Below are positions 50,726-62,746 of a stretch of DNA of 64,000 nucleotides, piece by piece (the first letter of the stretch is position 1; every line of letters begins with the position of its first letter). Origin of the DNA: Luscinia megarhynchos (taxonomy: Eukaryota; Chordata; Aves; Passeriformes; Turdidae). The notes beneath the pieces are model-generated. The model saw only the letters and a program-made list of their open reading frames with translations, was not told where the DNA came from and made no database searches. The position numbers and the translations under genes are program-made. The stretch is from contig CM067566.1 in NCBI GenBank assembly GCA_034336665.1, forward strand, positions 17,714,330 to 17,778,329. The letters are read 5' to 3'.

Positions 50726-53700
50726 CTGGCTGGCTAAATTACACTTTCAAACCATGTGGACCCATCCTGCCAAGGTCACAGGGATCATGTAATTAAGTAG
50801 ATGGGCATGGGGCCACTTGAGCTCCTCAAGGTGTGCAAAAACAGCTCTTCATGTTCATATTTCTGCTTTAAAATCCTGCTTGTTCCCTTACAATACTTAT
50901 TTGTAGCTGTTTAGTATTCATTCTAAAATACATAAAACAACAGAGTCAGAAAGATCTTAACAAAATTTACTTGAGATGTAATTCCAACAAAGTTCTTCCT
51001 ACATGCAAAGAAGTAACTGGCAGTGAATGTTTGGTAACTTTGACATGAAAAAAAGGGGAGAGATAAAATGCTTTTATGCAAATTTGATTTCCCTATAATA
51101 ATCTAGAGCTATTCTGCTAGAAGGAATTATCTCTGCAGGCTGGCAGCTGCAGTAGGCAGTGAATTAAAAATGGCTCTGTATATGGGAAAATCTGTTCTAT
51201 AATCAGTGCTATTCTTAGAGAGGACATCAATCTCACCAGCTCCCACGATGCTCTCTTCATGTGAATGACATACCACTATGATGTAGAAACTCCCATTACA
51301 TCACCAGCATTGATTTCCTGAGCACAAGGAACACACCATTAGCACAAAGGGAAATTTTCTCAGGAGTGACTGTATGATTTTGCATTTTCCATTTTAAAAT
51401 CTGCAGTGGTAAGTAACCATATAAAAATAATCCAACAATCATTCATGCAACTGGACTTGACCAGCACATTCTCACTGCAAGGCTCCAGTTTCTGATGCTG
51501 TTCTTATACCATAAGCCCCATTCCCAGGTTCACAAAACATCAAGATAGCAGATATTGCATGAGTTTTCTGTGAACATTGAAAAGGCACATGCCAGAGGAA
51601 ACTATTTTACAAAGTAAGCACCTGCTGCAGTTCTACACATAAAATGCCACTAATGATGCAGCTGTGTGACCACCAAACAAAACCACAACATGCATCTGTG
51701 CCTTGCAGATCGTATTTCAGCCTTAACTTGTGTGCTGGGTGTAGGATCCAGCCTCATTGTCAAATCAAAGGAAGTTATATTGTAAATAAATAAAACCTCC
51801 TATGCACAAAACAATGATTCCCAGCTACATCTGACTCTAGTTAATCTTTGTCCTCATGCTTCACACGTACAGTAATCCTTCTTCTACTATGTCACATGCA
51901 CTGTAAACCATCTCAGCTTGAGTGATGGATTTGAAAATTAAACAACCTAGGGGGGCTCACTGTTTTTAAAAAACCATTTTATGTATCATTTTACAATAAC
52001 TTTAGGTAACCTGACACGAATGCTAAGCCACTGGATCTATTAATTCAAAATTTACTCTCCTGTGTTACAGTTTTCCCTGACAAACTGACTTGCAGAAATG
52101 TACAAACTGCACTGAAAAAACCTAAACACAAAGTGTATTGAAAAAATGCCAAATAACCTCTCCCATTCACGGGACTTCTCAGATATTCACATATTTGGCA
52201 CTTTCACAAGGAGCAAAAGTTTCCAAAACAGAAAGTGCCTTTTCTTCAAAAGATGACATTTCCTCAAAGATTGAAGTGATACAGTACACCTTAACCAGAG
52301 AAAAGGATTTGATGTTGATAATTAGCACTGGAAGTCTTTTAAAAACTATGCTCCTCCTTTTCTTACATCATGAAACTGTGTTGCATCACCTAAACACATC
52401 ACTCTTCTGTTGAATTAATATCATGGGAGTTATTCCATTGCTTTCTTCTGAGGGTTTGTCATGACAGCCTGGGCTCTCTGCCAATACAGGCACATGTCCC
52501 TCCACCCCTTAACTCTCAGATGCCACAAAGAGGCAGGCATTCCTTTTCTGGAGGGATAATACTGAACACACTGCACTTCCCTGGGAACTCCATGCCTGAC
52601 ACCTCTGTGGGGTTAATCCAAAAAACAGCTGCATCCATTTTGTTCATTTCTCTCTGCAGATAAACTATAAATTGCATTTGAAAATAAAATAAGTTATTTC
52701 TAACCTTTCAGCTGACAGCCAATATCTTGGTAAAAAAGGAGATAATTTATGACACTGATGATGTATGGCTGCTTTCCAGAGACTATAAACCAGTTTCCAA
52801 TCTGCTTTAATGCTAATTTAACAATCAAAGAGTTTCACTATTTAAATAAAATGTTAAATAAAATTCAAGTTTTTGAGTGAAGTTGGTCCCTGGATCGGTA
52901 TCTCAAATTCAGTGGTTCCTGGCCACTCTTGCATCACATAAGTAGCAGCAGTATTTTATTCCCTATGCTTGGAACACTAAGCTCCTCTTTTCTTCTTACC
53001 TGCAGGTCCCTGAATGAGGAAAAATCTCTCTGTGCAAGAGAGGAAGTGCCATGAGTCACATCTAAAGTCAGGTCACTCAGGAAAGCAGGAGCAGGACACG
53101 CTCATGTGGAAGAAGTGAGAGATTCTGAACCCAGAATTTGCTGATTCCTAAGGATCCACAGAAGGCTGGAGAAATCCAGATGTTCCTTTTCTACCTTTTT
53201 GAAGTCCAGCCCCAGATGAAAAGCTTTTACAGGACCCATTCTCCTTTTAACTACCCTACCCTGACTTACACTATTTAAAATACCTGCAACAAAGCTTGAC
53301 TATTGACCAACAGGCCACAAGATTTTAACACCTCAGACCTGCTAACTTAAAGTCTGCTCTTCACCAGGCTTTGAAATTGGGACCCAAAGCTGCGGTCCAA
53401 GGCATGCAAAACTCATTGTTTGCTTACAGTATGGCCCCAAACCTACAGTTGCCATGGAGGGTTGAGACAGAATCAGGTCACTAAACTGTAAAACCTTGCT
53501 AAATAAAGGATGTAGGTGATGCCCATTCCCAGATAAAGCATGACTGTGCAGCTTATCTCTAGCTTCCAAGTTTTAGGACTGTAAGTGTCTCACCTGTGAC
53601 TGGGACAGGGCTCTGTGCTGCTGCAAGGGCCACTGAGCAAGCACCAGCCCTGGCTGTGGGAAATCAGGCTGGGCACGACCAACGAGGCCAGTTTTGATGC

Positions 53701-55620
53701 TTCTGGTGATAGGCATCTTATGGATCTGATCAGCCCTGTGAGGATTGCAGTGCTGCAGCTCCCAGAATGGGCATCCCCCCATCACACAGGACAGCAGCTG
53801 GCTTTACCACAGTCACATGGCTGGCCACACCAAATCACCTCTGAGTTTGAACTACATCCATATGACAGAAGTTGCTTGTCTGCACATCCTCTGAAAGGCA
53901 GCCTTAGCAATTTCCTGCTTCTGTCATTGCAGCATTTCATTTCCATGTTGAATTCATTCTTCCTCCAGCAGGATTTTAGCTCCACTCAGGACAGACCAGC
54001 CCAACCTGCAGTTGGCCAAAATTCAGTGGTGATGGATAGTGTCTATAAAATTTGTAACTTAGCAAGAACTTAGATACTAAGGCTTAATTAAGAGAGGATC
54101 TGTCAGCCCGATCTAATTGGATGCAACACAATACTTTTATTTCCAAATGTCTAGGGGAAATGCAGCCTCCCTTCTAGTTTGCACTGGGATCCTGGTAACA
54201 CTTCATTAGATGTCAAATGGAGACCTGCTGAGCTGCCTACCCTGCTCTTTTATTTCACTAACTTTTGTCACCTGCATCCTTACTGCTTGAAGATGCACCT
54301 CTATACTTAAATAGCATGATTACCACACTCCTGTGACTATGCAATCCTGTGAGGTTAATGACAATATGCTTTTTACTTCTCAGCTCTTACCTAGCCAAGA
54401 TAATTCAATGTGTTGTACCTTTTAGGTCATCACCAGAACTGATTTCTAAATCAAATCAGTTACCTCTATGCAAGACCAAAATGAGTTGAATGGACCTGTT
54501 TGTTCAACCATCTTACTAACTGGGACAAAACATTAAAAAGAAGCCCAAGGTCCACTTTACTAAATTCAAAAATAAAAAATATTCTTGTAATTGGAGTAGC
54601 TATTCAACACTGCTCATTGGGACAATAAATAAGAAACACAGCTCTACTTATAGAGCTTTACTTTTATGAAGACAAACAACCACAAATAGGATTGAAATGT
54701 AAGCCACATTAGATTTTCAGTCTTTTCCATTCTATGAGGATACTGCCTGAGATTTTCTACTCAGAAACACAGGAAAAGTAGAGAGGTCACACACCAGCAC
54801 ACTGCCTAAGATTATCTGGAGGTGAAGTCATGATTCTGATTCAAAGCCTTGGGTCTCACATAATAGGCAGTCCACAGAAACTGACCCAGTAACTCCTGCA
54901 CAAAGCCTCTACCTCCTAAGCTACTCGTAGGGTAACTTTCAGAAAGACATTCTACCTTCATTTAAAGATGTCTGCTGACATAGGAGTTGCTACCTGATGA
55001 AATAATTAGGGTTGATGATAAACTGAAATGTAAAAACATGGCACAAGTAGTTGCAGTTTTCTAAATTCAACTACTGGATCTTAAGAGCTACATATTTATT
55101 TCAAGAATGAAAAAATTTCATGGTCAAAAAACACTTCTTACAGAAGAGTAGACCTGAAGAAAATATCTTCTAAAAGGTATGGAGAAACATCCACACCAAC
55201 ATAGCTACAGTAACCTACAAAAAGCTATTTTTAATCATTTAAAATATGCAGCAAAAATGTCCAACTGCTGTACTCACTTTTGTCACTGGTACTTCTCAAA
55301 TAAATTTTGGTCTAAACACATGCATAAAAGCATATTGCAAGTGTTGGTCCCATGTTTTCTCCTTTGGCAGTAGAGAGCAAGCTTCAGTGAGTGGAGAAAC
55401 TACAGGGTGCACTACCCAACCAGCCTTCATCCATGAAGCTCTAGCAAAGTTCTCATCCAGTTCCTCCAGTGAGTGGCTACAAATAAAGGAATCCCTTTGC
55501 TGATAAATAACATGGAGATGAGCAACCTGCTTCGTCTCCTCTGTGCCAAGGCTTCAGTAGGTCAAGAACAGCAGACCACAGTGGGCTCGCTCAGAAAAGC
55601 CTTGGTGGTGCCTCCCTCTC
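50726..55620. other. Non-coding tract, no gene recognised
   Basis: Includes an ATGCAAAT octamer at 51076-51083 within a repeat-free AT-rich stretch, and another regulatory-looking stretch at about 52600-52860. The longest frame of the window, 152 codons at 53615-54073, opens at GTG, has no domain and lies opposite other frames. No exon is supported. Confidence 0.5.
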
Positions 55621-56060
55621 AGCTCTGTACTCAATGATTAAATGACACGAGAGAACACTTTGAGACCCAGCTGCTGCTCGTCTCCAGGCTCACGGCTGTA
55701 TGATCTGAAGGGGCACTATGCAAACCAAATTCACAAGCCCTTGCCACCCACAGCCACTTCGCACTCACAGCCCAAAAAATGCACGGGCGGCTGTTGCAGC
55801 GCGGAGGAACAGTGACATCTAGTGCCCTGCGCCTCGCCAGCTGCAGGGACAGCACATCTGGCACCCAGCGCTGCTCCAGCACAGCACCCCGCCCAAGAAA
55901 CCTCTCCTGGGACGTCCTGCTGCCTCCACACCAGGGCGAAAGGAAAGGAAGGAGGCGTTATCCAGGTGCGGGGACCCGCAGGAATCTGCTGCAGAGCAGA
56001 GGCAGCCTGGCAGAAAAACAGGTCTTGGAACTCAGCAATTTGCAGACCCCCATCTTTCAA
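55621..56060. promoter_or_regulatory. CpG-dense block, candidate CpG island or promoter
   Basis: By eye about 14 CpG dinucleotides fall between 55760 and 55978, and three more in the preceding 120 bp, in a window that is otherwise strongly CpG-depleted. It contains a GC-box-type CCCCGCCC (55887-55894) and, on the plus strand, CCAGGTGCGG (55962-55971), which could serve as a splice donor (CAG|GTGCGG). Frames open on both strands at once (55731-56060 minus, 55779-56075 plus), as expected from few stop codons in GC-rich DNA. It may be the promoter or first exon of a non-coding or unrecognised transcript, or simply a GC-rich patch. Confidence 0.4.
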
Positions 56061-59000
56061 CAGTTATCTGGATAAAATATCTTTAAAAACATAGAGGTTA
56101 CAAAGGAACCTCGGTATTTTATGTTTGTATGAAGTGCTCAATCTGTATTTCATGTTGGAAAAGTCACCAATTTTTGTGACTGAATTACACCCTTGGACTT
56201 CACAGAAGACTGCATATTGCACCACTGTGTGTGTGCTCAGCTCTCCAAAATTACAAGGTGACAATAATTTGCTGAAAACCAGAAATCCTTTACATTAAAA
56301 TGGAGTCTTTCAATAATATAACATACCTTTGAATAGGATCTGTAGCATAGTTAATTATGCTATATTAAAAAAAGGTTAAGATATGATATGCAGTCTTTTT
56401 AATTAAAGTTTAACATACATTAACATTTCTAGATGAAAACCTGCCATTCTGTGAACAGTTTTAAATTTTGCTTTGATTTTTTTTTCCATAGCACTGAAGC
56501 TATAATATAACTGAAAAAAAGGACTAACAATGTCAGGTTCTTTGGTAATTAATTTTGTGTCCTACTGCAGACATATGAAATTCTATCAGCATTATCTTGA
56601 CAGGCATGTCAACTCTTCTGAAAAATTCCTATCCATTATTTCATAGGCTTTATTACAATTTTGCATTTTTATTAGATATCCAATCTGTACAATACAAGTT
56701 GTACTTTATGAAATTAAACATAATATAAAGTTAGTTATTAGTGCCAGAAAATAACAACAGCATTGCCAGCATAAAAGGAGCATAAACTGCAAGATAATTG
56801 GGTCAGATTTTGCACAGTATCTTTATTGCATCAGATCTACAACACTCTATTGCACAATTGTTACCTTCTTTGCAGCTTTGCAATTCATATTATATGAATT
56901 ACAAGTGTCTGAGAGATATCATAACTTCCATAATATTGCTAAAAATAACCATTGGAAACCACAAGGAGCAAGAAAACAATAAAAGAATGAAACCCTCTTA
57001 TCATTTGTAAATTATTAAGTAGGCATTCTTGATATCCTAATACAGGGTACTAGGTATTACAGCAATCTAATCAAAATTGGTCAGCAGGACTGAAAGTATA
57101 TCTTTAGCTTGATCATTACAGTAAGGAAAAAATGTAATTCCTTAAAACCCTGATCTGCTTCTATATATTGCATTTTCTTCCCTTAAAATTGAACAGTCTT
57201 TCCCTCTTCTTTTCTCACTAGTAACAGCAGAAGCCTCTCTTCTTTTCTTTTCTTTGTTCTCTATATCAACAAAGATGCTAGCAATTAGCAGAAGAGAAAG
57301 GGAGTAAAATCTTACAACTGCCAAACTAAAAGCCTATAAATGCACCAACTTGCTGAAACTGTGTCTGAATTCATCACAAAGGGAAACACTCTTACTAACC
57401 TCATGTGTGAGAAAACAGCATTTGACAAGGGATCTGAACGACAAGCTGACTTCTATTCCCAGGTACAAAAGAGTGGATGAGGGAAAAAATCCAGCCAAAT
57501 GCCTTTGAATGCTTCTCCTAGCATGATGTCCATGGCATTTTAAAGCACCCAAGCACATGCTTTAGCTTCACAGGCTCAAGGTGTTGCATGACTACATTAA
57601 AGCCACCCCATTTTTACATCTGTGCTGAATGGCCTTGCTAGAGGATTCCAGGATCATGACCAAGGAGAAGAAATAACACAAGGAATATCCGGATGTCTCT
57701 TGGATTCTTAAGTGGTACCAAAGCTATTTCTGTCCAAGCAAATTAAAAGGAAGCAGGGGCTGTATGTGACAAAACTGATGCTAGGAAAACAGATGGTTTG
57801 CACTGCCAGCAGGCAAAGACTACTTCACCCACTGAAGCTACTCTCAAGACAGAAAAGTACATCTGAAAATAAAAATCAAGACACACTGTCAGTTTTAGCA
57901 CTCAACCCCATCTCAGTATGTCACAAAGCACAAGGGAGATTTGCCATAAAAACATAATTTGAGTATCATCTCTCATCATTCAATACGATTTTTCAACTCT
58001 TTCAAAATTGCATTGAAAAATCTATATAATGTGTGCTTAGATTAATGAACTGTTTGAATCTGGATCAATACACACTCAAAGATTTGAACTGTTGACACCT
58101 GCTGAATACAGCTGTAAGAATGCTTCATTCAGCTTATAGCCAATCAGTACTTTGTAACTACAGGGGTTCCACTTAATAAACAAGCAATCTAATATATGAC
58201 CTCTGTAGATTAATTTCCTGAGAGCAAGTAAATAATCTGGATTCAAAATTTCCATGATTATACACATAATTACAGTATCACTTACCAATTAACACATTGA
58301 TTTAAACCTTCTTGGGATTATGTACTTAAGTATAAAATAGGTGATTCAACCATCACTCAAATACTAAGCATCTCTTTAAGATGGCAAAGTCGTGAGCCAC
58401 AGAACACTATGCATCTAATTTCTCTTGTGGAAGAAAAATGTGCTATGGTAATAGAGACTATGAGATATATCATAATTATGTACACTATGGCTAGCTGGGG
58501 CTATTATGCAATAGCTGGACCATACCAATAAACAACATGAAACTGCTCTTTTGTAGAAGGAGCAAAGGTTTTCATATTATGTAGTTCATCTATGTCTCCC
58601 ACTGTTCTTTACTTAATAATAAAGCTGAGTATGTGCTTGGACTTTGTTTTTTTGTTTCATACCCACACAGAGCAACCTTGCCATAGTTACCAGTTGTCTA
58701 ACAGACACACAAACAGAGATCTATCTATGGTGGTTTATTGCTACACTTTTAACAAGGACAGTAATTAATGCAGATTTAGATTATATAGTCGTTCCTGACA
58801 AAATTGCCTGTTTTAAACATTAATATACCTTTCTGTACAGCAGCACTGCAATACATGAAGACAAATGAAAATCACTACACAACTCTTACAGATCTCATTA
58901 AGTTAAAATATTTATTCAGGGGTGCAAATGAAAGCAAGGGTAAGTCTCCAAGAGACTGATTCTAAGGTATATTTCCTGTCTATTTTGTTTTTAATATTAA

Positions 59001-59369
59001 GATCTTTTATCCACTGTTCAGTTGAGTATCTGTCATTCACATATATACCTTGAGGGGAAAAAGAATTCACATCTGGAAGCAAATCATTATGTTCTTCCAT
59101 TTTTTCCTTATCTCTTTCTTGTGAGTAATCCTTTCACACAGAAAATCAGAATATATAATAAACAGCCACATTTCAACACACAATATTGCTTGCAGTTTCA
59201 AAACTGTACAAGAGAGATAAGTAACTTCCAGAAACAAATTTTAAAAATCTGGTAAAATTAAATGTACAATACTTAAGGAAAAAGAGAAATAGAAATACAA
59301 AAAATTCAATAGCAGGTTTTAAATGCTTTATTTTTACATAGGTCTTTTGATACTATGCATATTTCATAT
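56061..59369. other. Non-coding tract, no gene recognised
   Basis: AT-rich, frames 85 codons or shorter, no repeat recognised. A pyrimidine-rich run, TCTTCTTTTCTTTTCTTTG, lies near 57238. AATAAAGCTGAG near 58618 has the form of a polyadenylation signal but no transcript body is evident. Confidence 0.5.
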
Positions 59370-59735
59370 CACAGAAGCACGGAGTGGTTTGGGTTGAGAG
59401 GGACCTTATTGTTCATCTAGTTCTAACCTCCCACTAGAGCAGGTTGCTCAAAGCCCCATTCAACCTGGCCTTGAACACTGCTAAGGAATGGTGCATCAAC
59501 AACTTCTCTGGGCAGCCTGCTCCAGTGCCTCACCACCCTCACAGTAAAGAATTTCTTCCTAACATCTATTCCAAACCTACTCTCTATGTTCAAAGCCATC
59601 ACCCCTTGTCCTATCACTGCATGCCCTTGGAAGAAGTCCCTCTGCAGATTTCTTGTAGAACCTCTTTAAGTACTGGGAGGCTGCTATAAGGTGTCCCCAG
59701 AATATCTGATCTCCAGGCTGAACAAACCCAATTAT
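59370..59735 (-). mobile_element. CR1 LINE, well-preserved 3'-terminal fragment
   Basis: The best-kept CR1 here, about 365 bp. On the plus strand it starts ATCACAGAAGCACGGAGTGG (the reversed 3' terminus) and runs through GGTTGCTCAAAGCCCCATTC and GAATTTCTTCCTAACATCTA to CTCCAGGCTGAACAAACCCA. On the minus strand the ORF2 end reads VRKKFFTVRVVRHWSRLPRE followed by VVDAPFLSSVQGQVEWGFEQ. The copy is 5'-truncated. Good preservation means it is younger than the other copies. The frame at 59423-59617 is only this remnant. Confidence 0.97.
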
Positions 59736-61514
59736 ATGATATGACTATCACAGAGAATCACAAATACCTGACTGTTAAAAAAAAAATCAGAAAATTAGCT
59801 TAACTATCTCAAGTTATCTCCAGAAAATGCATCAGTAGTAAAAGTTATAGCATAATGCAGAATTTCCTATTATCCTTCAACTTTTTTGCAATAGCCACAT
59901 AAATAAAGTAGTAGGTATACATGCATTCTCCTAAAGCATACATGTATGCAACAAAGCCATAAAATGGTTCTGTCTCAAACACTGTAATCCAGCTTGAAGG
60001 GACTTGGGCTGTTGTCAGCAGCTATTCAGTAAAAAGGGAAACCAAAACCAGTAAAGAAACTATTTATAATAGCAATAATATATGGTTTTCTCAGGCATTA
60101 ACTATGGGATAATGACCAGTAGTGACTTTAAACCATGTATTTCTGCTTGGGTATGGTATGATGCTCACAGCAGTTTCATAGCCAGAAAGTAAGTAATGCA
60201 ATCTTCCCACAAACACTCACACTGTTACAAAGCTAGTTTGCACACATGGATTTCTCCCTCTCCAATGTTATCCCACTAGGCAGCTTTATAATGATCCAAA
60301 AAACACATGCCTTGACTAATAGTGCTACCCTGGAAGAGAAAACACCAAGTCCAGTGTGCTGAATCAATTTTTAGACAACACATTGTACAGATGTTGGAAC
60401 GCTCACCTCTCATATCTCCTCATGAGAAACAACAGCTCTTATATTGTACACACTCTTTAATATATTTCACTGCATACTACTCTGGAAATTCCTCACTGCT
60501 GCTTCCCCAACTCTATTGCTATCTATAACTGCAGCCACTCAGGAAAAGCAGTTTATCTCAGTAAGAATCCAATCCACTTCTAGTAGAAACTGTGATGCTG
60601 AATCTTTCCACTAACTGTGAAGGTTAATAGATCAACACTGAACTGCCAGGAAAGGCCCTAATTGGATGAACTCTGACCATGAATGAACCTCCTGGCTGCC
60701 ATCAGAGGAGCCAAAAGGCATTAAAGAAAAAAAAAAAAAAAGGAAATAAAATTACATTAATTTGGACACTGGCCTGAAATACAAAAGATTCAGACCGAAC
60801 TCCTAGTCCTGCCAGCCTTAGCTTCATATCTGCAACACTGTGCCACCCTCTGCAGAGACAATCAGGCTAATTCTGAACTGCAAAATCCTATATATCCTCC
60901 TGGAGCAATCAGTACATTGACATAATTAAACTGCCTCCACAAGTGAGCACCAGCTCAGACGTGTCAGCCAGCACTTCCCTGTCCCAGCTTGGGACACTAA
61001 TCTATTTTATCCACACCAACACATTAGACACATCACGAGTGCACATGCAATGGTAATTGGGAGAGCCTCAGCCACCATTACTTTTAAATACCTGTGTAAA
61101 TTCAGTGGCACAAATTTGAGTTAAAGCAAGGTAAATGCAAATGTCTAGAAAAACAAATCATTCAGAGTGCAGATTCACAGAAGTTGTAAGCACATGGTGG
61201 ACTTAAACAGCAAACCCCAATCTTTGACAACTTAAAAGTTGGGGTTTTTTTAGTGACTGCAACTGCCTGAATTTCCTCTCATTTTCAGCTGCATTCTCTA
61301 AACAGGGGAAAAGAACAACCACCAGCTATTTATCCTCTCCATTTACAAGACGTGGTTGCACAGTTTCGGATTTCATTTCTACTGGCTCAGCAGTATGGCT
61401 TCATAAATGGCCCCATAAGGTTGTCTGCTCTATGAGTATTTTAATAGAGTGCTCCTGGAATGCTCTGAGTCTTAATCACAAACAACATGACAAATAATGG
61501 GCCACACTGTCAAA
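59736..61514. other. Non-coding tract, no gene recognised
   Basis: Includes a 14-bp palindrome, GCATACATGTATGC (59936-59949), and an A15 run (60727-60741). An octamer word, ATGCAAAT, occurs at 61135-61142. No exon or named repeat is supported. Confidence 0.5.
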
Positions 61515-61645
61515 ACAACTCATCTCCCATTTGGGTACATATGTGGGAATAAAAGTAGCTGCTGGATGCTAAACACTTTTGCAAATCCAGCCATTTAATT
61601 TAGGTACCCAAATGGGAGCTGAGCTCTTTAAAATCTGGCCAAATA
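61515..61645. repeat. Ancient sauropsid palindromic repeat with intact inverted arms
   Basis: Two perfect 15-bp arms, CTCCCATTTGGGTAC (61524-61538) and GTACCCAAATGGGAG (61604-61618), enclose 65 bp that contains ATGCTAAACACTTTTGCAAA and CCAGCCATTTAATTTAGG. After the right arm comes CTCTTTAAAATCTGGCC. The vocabulary (GAGCACTTTTGAAAATC, TTTAGGTGCCTAAATGGGAG, TTTGAAAATCTGGCC) belongs to the same class of old non-autonomous sauropsid repeats as 9128-9232. It is non-coding. Confidence 0.6.
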
Positions 61646-62334
61646 TATTCTTGAAAGGAAGAAATACAGTGAAGCTGTGTAAAGTTCATCCTTTCTTCCA
61701 GAAGAAAAGGTCTGGCTTCTTCATGCCTATGAATTTATGAGGAAAAACCCTTTCTTACCATCTGTGATTACAGGTCATGAACATTTCCAGGCTCACATTG
61801 ATGTTCCTAAGTACCTCTTTAAAAGAATTACAGAATTACCTATTTAAACATAATCAAAGAGACTGGCACAGAGAGTCCACAAAGTACATGTACAAATATA
61901 CAACCCACATTTGCACTAAAACTTCTCTAAATGTTTCTGTCACCTGCTCTTGGGGGTTTTTACATCCCTCAGGTCTTCCACAAAACACAGCAATGATTAA
62001 ACATTTTTTTTCACACCAATTATCACAAACTAGTTCACAATGGTGAGCATAATAATAAACAGGGAAGGAAACAAGGAAGTTATGAACAGAGAAAAGCAAA
62101 ATGTTCAGGGGTGCCCCAGCTGCTGGACCACACAGCCTACTTGTCTTGAAGTATAGCAGTTAAAAAGGCTTTGGAATGCTGACAAACAGAACTCAGTGTG
62201 AATCTTTCCCAAAATTTCTGTATACATAAACTCTACTTTTCTGTTGCAGCAACCCTTTGATATAAAGCATCATTAGTTCATACAACTCACATAAACCTTA
62301 TCATTTTGTTCTCCTACTGTTATGGCAAATCATA
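61646..62334. other. Non-coding tract, nothing recognised
   Basis: Short frames on both strands (81-89 codons at 61777-62099) overlap each other and have no domain. Confidence 0.5.
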
Positions 62335-62375
62335 GGGGTTTGTTTTGGTTTTGGTTTTTTGGGTTTTTTTTGTTC
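62335..62375 (-). repeat. T-rich tract (A-rich on the minus strand)
   Basis: TTTTGGTTTTGGTTTTTTGG-type sequence, the reverse complement of the (CAAAA)-like tracts at 2.4 and 19.8 kb. It lies exactly at the 3' end of the minus-strand frame at 62376-62746 and supplies that frame's Asn/Lys/Gln-rich tail, so it could be an old poly-A-like tail of a retrocopy. Confidence 0.7.
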
Positions 62376-62746
62376 TGTATTAGTCCCATGAGTTGATTCT
62401 CTAAGGAACAATCAATTTCCCGTTTAATTTCTTGAAATAAGATTCTGAGTTTCAGGATGCCCTGGTATGATTTGGCATGGAACACTGCTCTCCATAAACA
62501 GGAAGCAATTTCACCAGCCAGGATGATATGCCTCTTCACAAGTTGAGCAAGCCAGTGGGATACTTCACATGTAGCCAGAATAAGAAACAAGTTGTTAAAA
62601 AGATGTGTTGCATAAAATAAGGTAAAGCTAAAAAGAATAACTATTCCAGTAGCAAAGCACATTCCTATGCTTAAAATTGAGCAGATAGCCAACATGTTCC
62701 CTAGAAAATCTGTATTAATCCTTTTTGTATGTTGGAAGATGTTCAC
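62376..62746 (-). other. Unrecognised open frame with hydrophobic segment
   Basis: A minus-strand frame of 138 codons that opens at GTG. The first ATG is codon 18, giving 121 codons down to the stop at 62330. Codons 18-62 are strongly hydrophobic (NMLAICSILSIGMCFATG, then IVILFSFTLFYATHLFNNLF) and could form one or two membrane spans. A more polar part with Trp, His and Arg follows, and the last 15 codons come from the T-rich tract. I recognise no family. A frame of this length is near what chance gives in this window, so it is not called as a gene. A retrocopy fragment is the main alternative. Confidence 0.2.

Noticed and set aside
53615..54073. Longest open frame of the window (152 codons, plus strand)
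   Set aside because: It opens at GTG, has no recognisable domain or repeat structure, and overlaps frames on the other strand. Length is within chance for 64 kb.
54335..54400. Possible further MIR or L2 relic (GCAATCCTGTGAGGTTAATGA)
   Set aside because: Only one short block resembles the MIR/L2 end; the flanking landmarks are missing.
58610..58630. AATAAA signal in AATAATAAAGCTGAG as a transcript 3' end
   Set aside because: AATAAA is common in AT-rich DNA and no upstream exon or coding frame supports a transcript.
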